DNA of 64,000 bases from CAILHX01 sp964511385 (GTDB lineage: Bacteria > Pseudomonadota > Gammaproteobacteria > Burkholderiales > Methylophilaceae), in assembly GCA_964511385.1 (NCBI GenBank), contig CAZEFE010000011.1, positions 1 to 64,000 on the forward strand, written 5' to 3'. The notes under the pieces are model-generated. The model made no database searches. It saw nothing but the letters and a program-made list of their open reading frames with translations, and had not been told where the DNA came from. Both the position numbers and the translations under genes were made by a program. This document shows positions 1 through 8,483 of the stretch, piece by piece; positions within the stretch are counted from its first letter, which is position 1, and each line of letters starts with the position of its first letter.

Positions 1-61
1 GGATTGGCAAGAAGTTATCAAAAACCGAGCAATTCCTTAACACTTCTGCGTAAAAAAAGTG

Positions 62-1198
62 TTAAACAAATTCGCTGGCCAGCGGATCTACCATCACGAT
101 CCGATTTTCAGGCACCCACTCAAGATATTGGTCAGGCCGGGGAATGGATTCTGATCCACGCATCATTTGCAGCAAGTTGCGCATTAAAAGGTTCTGGGCA
201 TCCTTAACTGCTGCCTCTTCAGATTTCGATTCCACTACTAGGTCATCAAAATCCAACAATCGTATTTGCACCTGGTCAGGCAATCTGATGATCTCGGCAG
301 GGTAGGGGATCATGTGATTGATGACGGCCTGTTTACCCTTGTTTCGTGTGCCTTCCAGCTTGTTCACAAGGTTGCTTGCCTTCAGGTGAGTATAGCGTTT
401 CAGCATGGCCAAAGACTTATGGCCACTGATAGCCGCAATCTCCATGAGGTCCAACGTCCCCAGCTCGAAAAGTCGGCTAACCGCTTCATGGCGCATATCA
501 TGGAAATGAAGATCCTCGATACCGAGTTTCTTCACCATGAAACGCCAGGTGGATTTAATGCCGTCCTTTGTGTAGCTGAAAATGGGCCCCCTGGACTTAA
601 CACCCATTCGTATAATCGCATCACGCGCCTTGACCGATAATGGCACATCCCGCTTTGCTCCGTTCTTTGTCTCCGGCAAATGTGCAATCCGGGACTTCAA
701 GTTGATACGTTCCCAGGTCAACCCAAGGATTTCACTCTGGCGCATAGCAGTTTCAAGCGCAATCACCACAATCGAATACAACTCCAGGTTGGGGTGAAGA
801 TGGCAGTAGCGCAATATAAGCCGTTCTTCGCGTGGAGTGAGCCTCCTATCCCTGCCGGGTGGAGATTTTGGCTTCCTGACGTTGGCAACGGGGTTGCTGT
901 CGCATATTCCCCACTCGATGCGCCCAATATCGAAGAAGTTGGACAGCAGCGACATTTCCAGCCGGACGGTGGACGTGGCCAGCGGCTTGCCGGTTTTCGG
1001 ATTGATGGTTGCGAGGCGCAGATCCCGGTAAGTAGCTATATCAACTGAAGTGACATTACGCGGGATTAACTGACCAAGGAATGAGCGCTGTATCTGCTGT
1101 ATTCGGTGGCGCTCTTGCTCGAATCCTTTTTTGAGTATTGAGACTTTGTTCTTGTAAGTCTCAAGATGGCCGTCCATGGATTGCATTACTGCCTTCAT
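62..1198 (-). CDS. Tyrosine site-specific recombinase (phage-integrase family)
   Basis: A 378-residue protein of the integrase family, which breaks and rejoins DNA through a phosphotyrosine. The catalytic set is visible in order: Arg in AMRQSE, Lys in ETKNGA, HDMRHEAVSRL (His-x-x-Arg), His in ISGHKS and the nucleophile Tyr in KRYTHL. The N-terminal half resembles a core-binding (SAM-like) domain. The C-terminal tail of about 110 residues past the tyrosine is unusually long and unrecognised. Its ATG overlaps the stop of the upstream Xre gene by four bases, so the two are co-translated. It could integrate the element or resolve plasmid multimers. No att core was identified. Confidence 0.93.
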   Translation of the reverse strand: MKAVMQSMDGHLETYKNKVSILKKGFEQERHRIQQIQRSFLGQLIPRNVTSVDIATYRDLRLATINPKTGKPLATSTVRLEMSLLSNFFDIGRIEWGICDSNPVANVRKPKSPPGRDRRLTPREERLILRYCHLHPNLELYSIVVIALETAMRQSEILGLTWERINLKSRIAHLPETKNGAKRDVPLSVKARDAIIRMGVKSRGPIFSYTKDGIKSTWRFMVKKLGIEDLHFHDMRHEAVSRLFELGTLDLMEIAAISGHKSLAMLKRYTHLKASNLVNKLEGTRNKGKQAVINHMIPYPAEIIRLPDQVQIRLLDFDDLVVESKSEEAAVKDAQNLLMRNLLQMMRGSESIPRPDQYLEWVPENRIVMVDPLASEFV

Positions 1199-1437
1199 TG
1201 CTTAATCTGCAATAGTGTTTCCATCTCGTGCAAAATGACACTTAGTTGGACATCAAGGGCATGTGATAAAAGGATTTGTGTATCTAGGGTAGGTGAGCGC
1301 TGCCCTAATTCAAGAAGCGATATATATGTGCGGTCGAGATCCGCATCGAATGCTAAATCTTCTTGAGTAAGGTTTTTAGAAAGCCTGAGTTTTCTAATGA
1401 CCTTACCGAATGCGAGATTGTGATTTTTTATTTTCAT
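1195..1437 (-). CDS. Small Xre-family transcriptional regulator
   Basis: An 80-residue single-domain helix-turn-helix protein of the HTH_3/Cro-CI type. The visible pattern is IRKLRLSKNLTQEDLA followed by the recognition helix region RTYISLLELGQRSPT. It sits directly upstream of the recombinase gene with an ATGA overlap and probably controls it. An inverted repeat spans the start codon and could be its own operator. DNA binding is family knowledge. The regulatory target is inferred from position. Confidence 0.88.
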   Translation of the reverse strand: MKIKNHNLAFGKVIRKLRLSKNLTQEDLAFDADLDRTYISLLELGQRSPTLDTQILLSHALDVQLSVILHEMETLLQIKQ

Positions 1438-1456
1438 GCTTTTTTCTTAAAGCATG
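1435..1456. promoter_or_regulatory. Inverted repeat over the Xre gene start
   Basis: CATGCT and AGCATG arms flank ten bases and overlap the start codon of the minus-strand Xre gene. This is a plausible autoregulatory site or translational hairpin. Only the symmetry is seen; function is inferred. Confidence 0.4.
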
Positions 1457-1617
1457 AATTTACTGGCTACTAGCTGGGGATGCCTCCGCTTATTGTCGGA
1501 GCGTTATCGTCAATTGGCTGATTTGAAAAAAGGATGTTTAAGGCGGGGGCGGAGGGCATGGGCTTCAAACCGGTGGCCCGGTACATGCAATCATCAAGTC
1601 TTGCCGAAGATGTGTTA

Positions 1618-2451
1618 TCAATGTGCGGATTCCTTAACGATAACGGTTTTGGTCTTTTTATCAATGATGACATCAATGCCAACAAGCGGCTTAGCCACAG
1701 CAGAGACAACCTCGACAAAAGTGCCATATACCTTCTTGTCTTTTTCAATCACATAAGGATCTTCGATTAACCATGCCGGTTCGTTCCAGCTCATTTCCTT
1801 GCACCACGCGGTCAGGTTTTCTTTCAGGGATAACCTGGATTGAAGCAACCAATATTTAGCGTTGCCGTTGCCTGTTCCTTGCGATGTGTTTTTGACTATT
1901 TCCTTGGGCGAATTGGTCGGAACAATCCCAGAATCATCGTCTGTATTTTTTGCGACGATGTACGCAGTTCTTTGCTGGGCTATCATCGGAACATTACTTT
2001 TGGATTCAAGTTTGATGGTGCTTAGGAATATGTCCGGGGATTTATCCTTGATCGCTTCCGGATCTGTACGTGTTTCGATGAGGGAAGCAGTAATACCTTT
2101 TTTGATCAACAAGGATTTAATCATGTCCGCCCGTTGCCCGGCCAGCACATCATCATTCGCCCTATCACCACGTCCGATGATAATAATGTGTTGGGCAGAC
2201 TTCGCTGCTGCTAATCCACTTTCGAGGGTTTTGTTTCCCCTGGCGCCCAGCTGAAAACGTTTTGCGTGAAATGGAATTTCAATATTTTGATAGGCGGCGG
2301 GAGCCGGAGCAGCTTCGGAGATTGCCGCAGCTGGTTGCGTGGACAGGTCGTCATCAAGCACCTTGTAGGCTGCTGCTGCATGGGATGATGCCATCAAGAG
2401 TGATAGAAAGAATAAATTACTGACGTTGGGAATTCCTAAAAATTTGTGCAT
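1618..2451 (-). CDS. Secreted OmpA-like / TcpQ-like envelope protein of the transfer apparatus
   Basis: A 277-residue protein read from an internal ATG, because that codon has a strong AGGAGGAAAA ribosome site and starts a clean signal peptide (hydrophobic stretch ending in Ala residues). The middle (about residues 60-125) fits an OmpA-like peptidoglycan-binding fold: a GRGDRANDD loop, then the helix AGQRADMIKSLLIKKGI. The C-terminal 75 residues (WLLQSRLSLKENLTAWC onward) look like the TcpQ domain of pilus and secretion assemblies. It is divergent from virB11 and shares an operator region with it. A likely role is anchoring the secretion channel to the cell wall. Both domain calls were made by eye. 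Confidence 0.65.
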   Translation of the reverse strand: MHKFLGIPNVSNLFFLSLLMASSHAAAAYKVLDDDLSTQPAAAISEAAPAPAAYQNIEIPFHAKRFQLGARGNKTLESGLAAAKSAQHIIIIGRGDRANDDVLAGQRADMIKSLLIKKGITASLIETRTDPEAIKDKSPDIFLSTIKLESKSNVPMIAQQRTAYIVAKNTDDDSGIVPTNSPKEIVKNTSQGTGNGNAKYWLLQSRLSLKENLTAWCKEMSWNEPAWLIEDPYVIEKDKKVYGTFVEVVSAVAKPLVGIDVIIDKKTKTVIVKESAH

Positions 2452-2475
2452 TTGCTTTTTCCTCCTGTGTATGTT

Positions 2476-2493
2476 GTGATATATTAAAATCAA
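2476..2493. promoter_or_regulatory. Shared palindromic operator (site A)
   Basis: GTGATATATTAAAATCAA lies between the divergent envelope gene and virB11. The first 17 bases are identical to the site at 13837, before the second transfer operon. It overlaps TATATT-like -10 sequence, as expected for a repressor site. It is one of at least nine related sites in the window. Confidence 0.7.
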
Positions 2494-2517
2494 TTCACCA
2501 ACTTAGGAAGCATTTTT

Positions 2518-3555
2518 TTGGACAACGATAGAATCAACATCGAGCAGAATGATGATCGGAAGATGGAAGCTCTCAAGCGAGACTTGGGGCCGGCCGTATT
2601 AGCCGCGCTTAAGGATCCGTCCATCATAGACATCATGCTGAATCCCGATGGCCGAATCTGGTATGAGGCCTTCGGTAAAGGTCGTTATGATTCCGGTGAG
2701 ACTATGAGGCCTTCCCAGGCCATACAGCTATTCCGAAGAATTGCGGGGATGCATGAGATAACCGTCACTCCAGACAATCCCATTCTGGAGGCAGAATTAC
2801 CGTTGGATGGCAGTCGTTTTGCCGGCATTATTTCACCAATTGTCACAGCGCCGGCATTTACTATTCGCAAACCGCCCCCTGAGGTTTTTACGCTCGAATC
2901 GTATCAAAGCAACAATATTCTTACCTTCAAGGACGATCCCCTCAATACCAAGGCTCACCAGGGAAAGGATTTTTACCAGCAGTGCCAGGGTAAAAGCCAT
3001 TATGAGGTTTTGTGTATTGCGATTGAGCAACGCAAGAATATTGCAGTCATCGGGGGTACTGGTTCCGGTAAGACCAATCTGACCAATGCGTTGATTGATT
3101 ACTCGGCCAGGCATTCCAATGCCCGGTATGTGTTGATGGAGGATACCCGCGAGATCAAATGTAACGCAGAGAATTCAGTCATCATGAGGACATCGCAGTA
3201 TGTGGACTTGATGCGCTTATTAAGAGTCACGTTAAGGTTCTCTCCTGACAGGATCATTGTCGGAGAAGTGCGTGGTGCAGAAATCCTAGCATTATTTACT
3301 GCATGGCTTACAGGGCATGAAGGCGGTGTGACTACGTTGCATGCCAATAATATTCCAGACGCCTTTGTGCGCATGGAATCCATGATGCGGCAAGGAGGGG
3401 TTCCACCAGACCCTTTCATGATTGCATCTGCGGTTAATGTCATTGTTGATATTGACAGAGAACCTCGCAACACAACCGGCCGTAAAGTCAGGGGGATTGC
3501 AGTGGTGCAGGGCTATGATTCAATTAACAAGCAATATCTATATCAATATCTATAA
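2518..3555 (+). CDS. virB11: VirB11-type secretion ATPase
   Basis: A 345-residue hexameric ATPase of the VirB11/TrbB family that powers pilus assembly and substrate handover at the inner membrane. Visible motifs are Walker A GGTGSGKTNLTN, the Asp box MEDTREI, Walker B-like DRIIVGEVRG and the His box HEGGVTTLHANN. Start is TTG, with an AGGAAG ribosome site nine bases upstream; a later ATG at 2560-2565 is the alternative. It is the first gene of the first transfer operon, downstream of operator site A, and precedes the pilin gene by ten bases. Confidence 0.95.
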   Translation: MDNDRINIEQNDDRKMEALKRDLGPAVLAALKDPSIIDIMLNPDGRIWYEAFGKGRYDSGETMRPSQAIQLFRRIAGMHEITVTPDNPILEAELPLDGSRFAGIISPIVTAPAFTIRKPPPEVFTLESYQSNNILTFKDDPLNTKAHQGKDFYQQCQGKSHYEVLCIAIEQRKNIAVIGGTGSGKTNLTNALIDYSARHSNARYVLMEDTREIKCNAENSVIMRTSQYVDLMRLLRVTLRFSPDRIIVGEVRGAEILALFTAWLTGHEGGVTTLHANNIPDAFVRMESMMRQGGVPPDPFMIASAVNVIVDIDREPRNTTGRKVRGIAVVQGYDSINKQYLYQYL

Positions 3556-3565
3556 GGAGAAAATC

Positions 3566-3907
3566 GTGTTATCTAAATTTCAGCGTGCCTATGTCATTGT
3601 GCTCAGCGGCTTCTTGATGAGCATCTACACCCAGGGAGCCATCGCGGCATTTACCACGATAGACGAAACGCGCGGCCCATTCCTGGACATTATTTGTCCT
3701 GTGTCCAATTGGTTTGCCGCACTGATGGTGCCGTTGGCCACGATTGCATTTCTGGTCGGTGGTGCCGCGTTCCTATGGGGTGAAGAATTCGCCGGCATGA
3801 CCAAAAAATGGGTGAACACCATCATTGCTGTTTGTACAGCGTTGGGTGGATCTGCGGTTGTATCATGGATTGCCCGCAAATTCGGCTATTTCACGGTTTG
3901 CTACTGA
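3566..3907 (+). CDS. virB2: VirB2-type major pilin
   Basis: A 113-residue prepilin with a long signal sequence (VLSGFLMSIYTQGAIA), a short periplasmic segment, then two hydrophobic helices (WFAALMVPLATIAFLVGG and VNTIIAVCTALGGSAVV). This is the VirB2/TrbC layout. The GTG start is chosen because AAGGAGA lies six bases before it, and longer in-frame starts would overlap virB11 extensively. Two cysteines near the mature N-terminus and C-terminus could pair. Next gene begins one base after the stop. Confidence 0.87.
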   Translation: MLSKFQRAYVIVLSGFLMSIYTQGAIAAFTTIDETRGPFLDIICPVSNWFAALMVPLATIAFLVGGAAFLWGEEFAGMTKKWVNTIIAVCTALGGSAVVSWIARKFGYFTVCY

Positions 3908-3908
3908 A

Positions 3909-4226
3909 ATGTCGAAAGAAATACCACGCATCCAGTTCCGGGTATCGCTATCCAGACCGATCCAACTGAAAGGTGCGGATCGCAGAGCCATCATCATTGC
4001 GATGATGGCCGGAGCCTACGTCGGATTCATTTCTACGGTAGGTTTCGGCATCTGGATCGGCGTGCCGCTGGGCGTGCTGGTTTGGGGGCTGTTAACTTTT
4101 CTGGCCTACCGCGCCGGCAAGGCCGATCCGTTTTTCATTGACATTTTTATCCGGTCACTTCGGTACAAGAGCTTTTATCCGGCGCACGGTAGGTTCGATG
4201 CATTCCAACGGGAGTACAAGGAATAA
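3909..4226 (+). CDS. virB3: VirB3-type inner-membrane transfer protein
   Basis: A 105-residue protein with a polar N-terminus, two close hydrophobic helices (about residues 28-68) and a basic C-terminal tail, as in VirB3/TrbD. VirB3 partners VirB4 at the base of the channel, and here it sits between virB2 and virB4 as usual. ATG lies one base after the virB2 stop. Its own stop overlaps the next start (TAATG), so translation is coupled. Confidence 0.85.
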   Translation: MSKEIPRIQFRVSLSRPIQLKGADRRAIIIAMMAGAYVGFISTVGFGIWIGVPLGVLVWGLLTFLAYRAGKADPFFIDIFIRSLRYKSFYPAHGRFDAFQREYKE

Positions 4227-4558
4227 TGGCCAGCAACCAGCGTGTACGAGAGGCATCGGATTTATATGTTGAGGTGAACACACCGCTGCCGCTCGATGGA
4301 GAAGTTCTTTATCGGGTCAAAGGCGATGGCAATGCACAAGTAGTGCGTGTCAATGCCCGGTTTCAGGTCATGGTGCATACCGGGCAGGGCTCGTTTGCTT
4401 ACCCGGTGTACCTGGTCAACCTCGGCTTTGGCGGCTTTTTCATGCGCTCCGAAGTCCATCCGCAACATCGGCAAATCGAAGAAGCCATGATGAATTCGCC
4501 GATCTGCGCATTGATAGACCGCCCGATCAACGATTGGCTTTTCGAGACAGAGGGTTAA
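4226..4558 (+). CDS. Small conserved-looking protein between virB3 and virB4
   Basis: A 110-residue soluble protein with no signal or membrane helix. It is start-coupled to virB3 through TAATG and followed closely by virB4. I do not recognise the family with certainty. A beta-rich core with VYLVNLGFGGFFMRSE recalls the D/NxSxxG stretch of PilZ-like barrels, but the arginines expected before it are not clearly placed. Position suggests a VirB4-associated accessory subunit; function unknown. Confidence 0.6.
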   Translation: MASNQRVREASDLYVEVNTPLPLDGEVLYRVKGDGNAQVVRVNARFQVMVHTGQGSFAYPVYLVNLGFGGFFMRSEVHPQHRQIEEAMMNSPICALIDRPINDWLFETEG

Positions 4559-4560
4559 TT

Positions 4561-7098
4561 ATGTTCTTCTTGACTATGGTTCCCGCTATCCTGCTGGGGT
4601 GGATATACCTGAATCTCACGAAATCCAGGGTAGGGTTTCAGCGGGAATTCCGCGATAAGGCCGAAGGCTTCAACGACATCCTGCGATACAACCGGATGAT
4701 CGCCCCTGGCATAGCCCTTGAGAAAGGCGGCGAGCTCGTGGCCGGCTTTCATTTTCGGGGAGTGGATATGGATTCATCCACGAACGATATGGTGATGGCG
4801 TTGATGGCCAGGTTAAATTCGGGGCTGGCGCTGTTCGATGAAGACTGGGTTATCCATGTGGACCAGTCGCGCCTATCGCTAACCGGATATCCGGAGCAGG
4901 GCCATTTCCCGCATCCGCTATTGGCGCTCATAGACCAGCAGCGCCGCCGCCAGTTTGAAAGCGAAGGCGACCACTTTGAAGGTTTCTATGCGTTGACCAT
5001 TACATGGAAACCGCCCTCGCTGTTTGAAGCCAGGATTTCATCCATGTTCTACGAAAGTAGCGAAGATGTTGGCAACGACAATATTGCCCAGCGCTACCTG
5101 AAAAAATTTGAAGAACGTGTTGTGGATTGCGGCAAGATCATGCAAGGCATGTTCCATGATGTCCGGCGCATGACGGTCCAGGAAGTTCCTGATGACGAAT
5201 TTGGCGAACCAATGCAGGTCGATGCCCTGGCCACCTATCTGCATTACTGCGCTACCGGTAAGCGGCATTTCATACGCACGTCTGCGACGGCCTCCCAGGA
5301 TCTGGATACGCTTGTGGCCTCCGAGAACTTCATCGGTGGCAACAATCCAAGAGTGGGCAAAATGTTCATTCGCCCCATTGCTATTGACGGATATCCGGCA
5401 GAAGCGGCTCCGTTGGTACTGGAAGCATTGAACCGCTTGCCCGTCGAATATCGCTGGTCCACCCGGTTCATTTTTATGGATCAGGAATCCGCTAAAACAT
5501 TGATCGGCCGTATTCGCAAGAAGTGGAAGCAGAAGCTGCGCCCGATCGTGGATCAATTGACCAACAAGCAAGGCGGTATTATTGACCAGGATGCCGCCTT
5601 AATGGTCAACGATACCGAAGCCGCTTATGCTGAAGCGAGCAGTGGCATGGTGCGTAATGGCCTGCATACGTCCGTTGTCATCCTGATGGACGAGGATGCC
5701 GCGCGGCTCAACGATTCGTGCACACGTCTGCAGAAGATGATCGGCAATCTGGGTTTCCCCTCCCGGTTGGAAGAAGAGAACGCGGTCGAAGCCTTCCTTG
5801 GGTCGTTGCCAGGCCACATCTATGAAAACGTCCGAAAGCCGATGATTCACACCATGAATCTGGCCTATTTATTCCCGGCTTCCGCAACCTGGGCGGGTGT
5901 CAAAAAGCATCCCTGCAAGTTCTACAACAATGCGCCCCCCTTGTTTGTCGCCGATGCTTCCGGCAGCACGCCGTTCAGCGCAACGCTGCACGTAGATGAC
6001 GTTGGGCACTTCAAGCTGATCGGCCCTACCGGCTCCGGTAAGTCCACTGCGCTGCAATTCTTCATTGCCCAGCAATTCCGCTATGAAAATGCCAGGGTGT
6101 TCCTGTTTGAAAAGGGGTATTCGGGCTATGTCTTGTGCAAAGCCACCGGCGGCAAGCATTACGACATTGGCGGGGAAGAAGACAACACGCTATTTGCCCC
6201 GCTGGCCGATATTCATATCCCGTTTGTGCGCAGCTGGGCAGAAGGTTGGCTGATTTCCTGCCTGGAACTTCAAGGCGTGTCAGTGATTCCGGCCTACGTC
6301 AAAGAGATTCGCGCGGTATTGGAATTGATGGCTGAAGGCAATGTGTTGGACAGGACCATGTCGCACCTGGTAGGCCTTATCCAAAACGAAAAGCTGCGCG
6401 AAGCATTGAGCTTCTACACCGTGGACGGCAGTTGCCCCAGCCTCGATGCCATCCCCGGCGATGAAAACATTGATTTCGGCCTGTACAACGTCTTCGAGAT
6501 GGAGCACCTGATGACCATGGGCGAGAAATATGTGGCGCCGATCCTGCTCTACCTGTTTCACAAGATCGAACGCTCCCTGAAGGGCAACCCAACATGGATC
6601 GTGCTCGATGAGGCCTGGCTGATGCTGATGCACCCATTGTGGCGCGACTACATCCTGAAATGGCTGAAGACATTGAGAAAAGCCAATACCAGCGTAGGGT
6701 TCGCCACGCAAGAAGTAGGCGATGCCGCCAAGAGCGTCATTGCCGATGTCATTTTCTCAAGCTGCCCAACCAGCATATTGCTGCCCAATCCAGATATTCG
6801 TCGGGCGGAAAGCATGGAGCTATATCGCCAACTCGGCCTGAACGAGCAACAAATGAGCATTCTCCAGTACGGCACGCAAAAGCGCGATTACTACTACACC
6901 TCGCCCCTGGGCAGCCGCTTGTTCAGCCTTTCGCTCGATCCATTAACGCTTTCAATCGTGGGCGCTTCAGGCAAGGAAGAAGTGGCGCTGGCCAAGCAGC
7001 TGCAAAAAGATTATGGCGACCGCTGGGTAGTGGAGTGGACAAGGCGTCGCGCCGGCCCCGGCTGGGCAGCCGAAGTGGAAAAAACCCTAACTGTTTAA
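4561..7098 (+). CDS. virB4: VirB4-type conjugation ATPase
   Basis: An 845-residue ATPase of the VirB4/TrbE/CagE family that energises pilus biogenesis. It has an N-terminal membrane segment (FFLTMVPAILLGWIYL), the CagE_TrbE_VirB domain to about residue 450, then Walker A IGPTGSGKSTALQFF and Walker B WIVLDEAWLML. The ATG at 4561 follows an AGAGGG ribosome site. A TTG 27 bases upstream is a weaker alternative that would overlap the previous gene. Length and motif order are typical. An N-terminal VirB3-like helix is common in this family. Confidence 0.95.
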   Translation: MFFLTMVPAILLGWIYLNLTKSRVGFQREFRDKAEGFNDILRYNRMIAPGIALEKGGELVAGFHFRGVDMDSSTNDMVMALMARLNSGLALFDEDWVIHVDQSRLSLTGYPEQGHFPHPLLALIDQQRRRQFESEGDHFEGFYALTITWKPPSLFEARISSMFYESSEDVGNDNIAQRYLKKFEERVVDCGKIMQGMFHDVRRMTVQEVPDDEFGEPMQVDALATYLHYCATGKRHFIRTSATASQDLDTLVASENFIGGNNPRVGKMFIRPIAIDGYPAEAAPLVLEALNRLPVEYRWSTRFIFMDQESAKTLIGRIRKKWKQKLRPIVDQLTNKQGGIIDQDAALMVNDTEAAYAEASSGMVRNGLHTSVVILMDEDAARLNDSCTRLQKMIGNLGFPSRLEEENAVEAFLGSLPGHIYENVRKPMIHTMNLAYLFPASATWAGVKKHPCKFYNNAPPLFVADASGSTPFSATLHVDDVGHFKLIGPTGSGKSTALQFFIAQQFRYENARVFLFEKGYSGYVLCKATGGKHYDIGGEEDNTLFAPLADIHIPFVRSWAEGWLISCLELQGVSVIPAYVKEIRAVLELMAEGNVLDRTMSHLVGLIQNEKLREALSFYTVDGSCPSLDAIPGDENIDFGLYNVFEMEHLMTMGEKYVAPILLYLFHKIERSLKGNPTWIVLDEAWLMLMHPLWRDYILKWLKTLRKANTSVGFATQEVGDAAKSVIADVIFSSCPTSILLPNPDIRRAESMELYRQLGLNEQQMSILQYGTQKRDYYYTSPLGSRLFSLSLDPLTLSIVGASGKEEVALAKQLQKDYGDRWVVEWTRRRAGPGWAAEVEKTLTV

Positions 7099-7119
7099 CA
7101 TTTATCTAGGAGGATCAAC

Positions 7120-7404
7120 ATGAATAACACACCATTCAAACCCACACTCACCCTTGATGATGTCAAGCACACCCTAGTTATAGGACCGAGTCGAATGGGA
7201 ATGACTATTTATGCCAATGTCTTGAATAAGAACGCGGGCAGCCTAACCGCGTCGGGGAGCACCACATGCCTGAGTAATAAAGGCGATTCAGTGAATGATT
7301 TAATCCCTTCTAAGCAAAAGAAATCAGTGCCCACACCTTGGTACCGGGTGTTTGAAAGGAAAGTAGGCGCTAAAGGACTTACCTCGGAGCAACATCATGA
7401 CTAA
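7120..7404 (+). CDS. Small protein with a degenerate VirB4-like P-loop segment
   Basis: A 94-residue protein with an excellent ribosome site (TAGGAGGATC). Residues 12-30 (LDDVKHTLVIGPSRMGMT) line up with the region before and across the VirB4 Walker A motif (VDDVGHFKLIGPTGSGKS), but the GK(S/T) core is lost. The rest is low in recognisable features. It could be a relic of a partial virB4 duplication kept under good translation, or a protein that mimics a VirB4 element. It overlaps the next gene by eight bases. Function unknown. Confidence 0.55.
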   Translation: MNNTPFKPTLTLDDVKHTLVIGPSRMGMTIYANVLNKNAGSLTASGSTTCLSNKGDSVNDLIPSKQKKSVPTPWYRVFERKVGAKGLTSEQHHD

Positions 7405-7960
7405 GAAAAACATCTTCAAAATTGTGATTCTTTTTTATCTGTTGTCATTTTTGGCTTTAGGGACAGCCTTTGTAGAGAGGATGCCATCACTAGCGATTGC
7501 CGTTTTAATTGGCTGGCTATGGTTTGGGTTTATTATCATTGTCAATAGGCATTATTTCTATTCGCTCATTATGGCATCTGCTGATTCGCCAAAAAGCGTT
7601 CCTGCAGAAGTGCCCCTAACTTACTATTCCGATTTCGTACATTTGGAAGCTAACCGCAAGTTCTATGTGAAGTTGCTGGGGGCTTTCGAGAAAGTCGCCT
7701 TCGATCTGGGTTACTTCTTTTCCTCTGGTTCTGGCTTGGAAATCGGCGTGTTGTCCAACATTGAAAAGGAAGATGTCGCCCGCGCCATCGCTGCTGCGCG
7801 AGTTCGGCATTTATATCCCAATCTTGACGAAGACAAGATCGAAAGCCGGGTGGAATTCGACATGGATGACGGCTATAGCCTGGCCATGGTGGATGAAATC
7901 CTGGATGCGCTTGCTACCAAGGGTGTTTTCCTGAAGCGTCGAAACGGCTTTACGGCATAA
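7397..7960 (+). CDS. Membrane protein of the transfer operon; its homologue is a CRISPR spacer target
   Basis: A 187-residue protein with two adjacent N-terminal helices (about residues 7-25 and 30-50) and a charged soluble C-terminal domain of about 130 residues. Family not recognised. It is the last clear gene of the virB11-virB4 cluster. Bases 7767-7796, encoding EDVARAIAA, match CRISPR spacer 4 at 23 of 30 positions with almost only synonymous changes. A homologue on a related element is therefore probably the true target, which implies the gene is conserved in this plasmid family. Confidence 0.75.
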   Translation: MTKKNIFKIVILFYLLSFLALGTAFVERMPSLAIAVLIGWLWFGFIIIVNRHYFYSLIMASADSPKSVPAEVPLTYYSDFVHLEANRKFYVKLLGAFEKVAFDLGYFFSSGSGLEIGVLSNIEKEDVARAIAAARVRHLYPNLDEDKIESRVEFDMDDGYSLAMVDEILDALATKGVFLKRRNGFTA

Positions 7961-8009
7961 GGAATAAAATATTCTGCCGGCGAACTGATACCATATTGCA
8001 AAAAATAAA

Positions 8010-8027
8010 GGGACCCGAAAGGGTCCC
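8010..8027. terminator. Stem-loop after the virB4 operon
   Basis: GGGACCC, loop GAAA, GGGTCCC: a perfect 7-bp stem with a stable tetraloop, between the operon end and the MNT remnant. No T run follows on the plus strand; the A-rich left flank would give a T run only for minus-strand transcripts. It may protect mRNA ends or stop leftward transcription. Confidence 0.45.
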
Positions 8028-8071
8028 TAGGCAATAATAACTCACTGATAAATACCGGTGAGTAGGCTGTA

Positions 8072-8376
8072 ATGGGAAATATTATAATGAAACCCTCTGA
8101 AGCTCTCAACTCTCACCGCGCAGCGATCCGCCAGATCGTGGAATCGCATCGTGCGGTCAATGCGCGTGTATTCGGCTCTGTGCTGCATGGTGATGATACA
8201 GATGGTAGTGACCTCGACCTTCTCATTGACCCGACTGTTGATACCACCTTGATGGATATAGGCGCAATTCGCCATGAGCTGCTGCAATTGCTTGGCGTGC
8301 CGGTGGACGTGCTGACCCAGGGGCACTTCCCGAGAAATTCCGGGATCAGGTATTGGCCGAGGCGGTGCTGGTATGA
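8072..8376 (+). pseudogene. Frameshifted MNT-type nucleotidyltransferase antitoxin (MntA-like)
   Basis: The frame begins as a minimal nucleotidyltransferase with the signature FGSVLHGDDTDGSDLDLL (GS and SDxD metal-binding part) over about residues 32-50. After VDVLTQG the reading changes register: the next frame continues PEKFRDQVLAEAVLV and stops at TGA 8374-8376, overlapping a HEPN start by ATGA. This is the normal ending of the family, so a one-base deletion near 8320-8330 broke the gene. As read, the protein ends at 8383 with an unrelated tail. MNT antitoxins normally neutralise a HEPN RNase. Confidence 0.75.
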
Positions 8377-8468
8377 ACCGTGACATTCAGCGCTTGGCTG
8401 ACTATCTGGCGCACATCCTGAAAGCCATTGAGAAAACAAACTTTATACATAATTCGACTTATCAATAA
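8373..8468 (+). pseudogene. Truncated HEPN toxin remnant (HepT-like)
   Basis: Thirty-one codons begin at an ATG overlapping the MNT stop. The first 23 (MNRDIQRLADYLAHILKAIE) look like the first helix of HEPN/HepT toxins. The frame then runs into unrelated sequence (NFIHNSTYQ) and stops just before the next transfer gene. The RxxxxxH catalytic region is absent, so the toxin is dead. With the frameshifted MNT gene this is a decayed toxin-antitoxin pair. Confidence 0.65.
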
Positions 8469-8483
8469 TAAAAGGGAAAACAC

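Noticed and set aside
8010..8027. A standard rho-independent terminator for the virB4 operon
   Set aside because: The hairpin is strong but no T run follows on the plus strand, so it was kept only as a low-confidence stem-loop.
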